The position numbers and the translations under genes were made by a program. Shown piece by piece: positions 63,686 through 64,000 of a stretch of DNA of 64,000 nucleotides; the first letter of the stretch is position 1, and each line of letters starts with the position of its first letter. Under the pieces are notes generated by a model that did no database searches, was not told where the DNA came from, and saw only the letters and a list, made by a program, of their open reading frames with translations. Origin of the DNA: Betaproteobacteria bacterium UBA3031 (GTDB lineage Bacteria > Pseudomonadota > Gammaproteobacteria > Burkholderiales > Eutrophovitaceae). Where the stretch lies: positions 17,970 through 81,969 of the forward strand of contig DFDI01000088.1 of NCBI GenBank assembly GCA_002367635.1, in the 5' to 3' direction.

Positions 63686-64000
63686 ATGAGTGAAGAAAAA
63701 GTACGTATTGGACTCGTCTCAATAAGCGACCGCGCCTCAAGCGGCATCTATAAAGATGAGGGGCTACCCTCTCTGAGAGCATGGCTAGATACTGCCATCT
63801 TGAACCCAATTGAATATATCGAGAAATTAATTCCCGATGAAAAAAATCTTATAACAGATACCCTAATAGACCTCGTCGATCACGCCCAATGCGACCTCAT
63901 CCTGACTACTGGAGGTACTGGCCCCTCTCCCCGGGATGTCACACCTGAAGCAACGCTAGCCATCGCCGACAAAACAATGCCGGGTTTTGGTGAACAAATG
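63686..64000 (+). CDS. mogA: Molybdopterin adenylyltransferase MogA, 3'-truncated by the window edge
   Basis: An open frame from ATG 63686 runs off the window after 105 codons. It starts [20 protein letters not shown] and has the MoCF signature [17 protein letters not shown] at about residues 76-92, which binds molybdopterin. The enzyme adenylates molybdopterin before metal insertion in molybdenum-cofactor synthesis. Ribosome-site strength is low (AAGG about 15 bases upstream). Its place after yjgA is the usual betaproteobacterial arrangement. Confidence 0.93.
   Translation, partial: MSEEKVRIGLVSISDRASSGIYKDEGLPSLRAWLDTAILNPIEYIEKLIPDEKNLITDTLIDLVDHAQCDLILTTGGTGPSPRDVTPEATLAIADKTMPGFGEQM

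Overview
The window (about 46% GC by eye, densely coded, no rRNA, tRNA, insertion sequence or CRISPR array seen) looks like the chromosome of a free-living, probably aquatic betaproteobacterium, most likely Burkholderiales. The main clues are a DUF3460 protein (a family I know almost only from Betaproteobacteria), the pmbA | yjgA-mog arrangement at the right edge, and abundant relatives of Burkholderiales accessory metabolism (SDRs, GSTs, type II haloacid dehalogenases, IlvD/Edd and RraA proteins). The lineage assignment is inference; no marker rRNA is present.

Region 1-2.3 kb: a 5'-truncated PQQ alcohol dehydrogenase with the D-x-D lanthanide signature, followed by a small periplasmic cytochrome c that is its likely electron acceptor. 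Region 2.3-7.3 kb: a small secreted protein, a zinc-ribbon Nudix hydrolase, an ammonium transporter with a textbook sigma54 promoter and two NtrC-type palindromes, a close relative of fluoroacetyl-CoA thioesterase FlK, and a MoxR ATPase/VWA pair. Region 7.4-15.1 kb: one long operon for C2/C3 acids: hydroxypyruvate isomerase, tartronate semialdehyde reductase, glycerate 2-kinase, glycolate oxidase GlcDEF and a YdfG-like reductase. No glyoxylate carboligase is present in the window.

Region 15-27 kb: a serine hydrolase, AlkA, a solute-binding-fold protein without signal peptide, an RraA-like aldolase and a sugar-acid dehydratase, a NarL-type two-component pair, a TonB-dependent receptor with a structured leader, a type II haloacid dehalogenase, and cytochromes b561 and c'. 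Region 27-37 kb: QueG, small secreted proteins, an O-acetylhomoserine sulfhydrylase, a peroxiredoxin, GreB, an operon of a second haloacid dehalogenase plus two GSTs, glutathione reductase and RidA. Region 37-47 kb: an EamA transporter, a beta-lactamase-fold hydrolase, an SDR, a di-haem DUF1111 protein, a DsbA-like protein, threonine aldolase, oligopeptidase B, DUF3460, a VOC protein and a fasciclin protein.

Region 47-64 kb: an LLM flavin oxidoreductase, a MarR-EmrA-EmrB efflux operon ending in a CitE-like CoA lyase, a DUF4399 protein, an HCCA isomerase-like protein, threonine dehydratase, an exonuclease/GIY-YIG fusion, an alpha/beta hydrolase, a GguC/AraD1-like protein, DAHP synthase, two membrane proteins, PmbA, YjgA and a 3'-truncated MogA.

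Functionally the window links one-carbon or alcohol oxidation, glycolate/glycerate assimilation, nitrogen-controlled ammonium uptake and detoxification by glutathione and efflux. The most suggestive combination is the FlK-like thioesterase, two haloacid dehalogenases (one in a GST operon) and a complete glycolate oxidase, which together could handle haloacetates. That link is inference and the genes are not in one operon.
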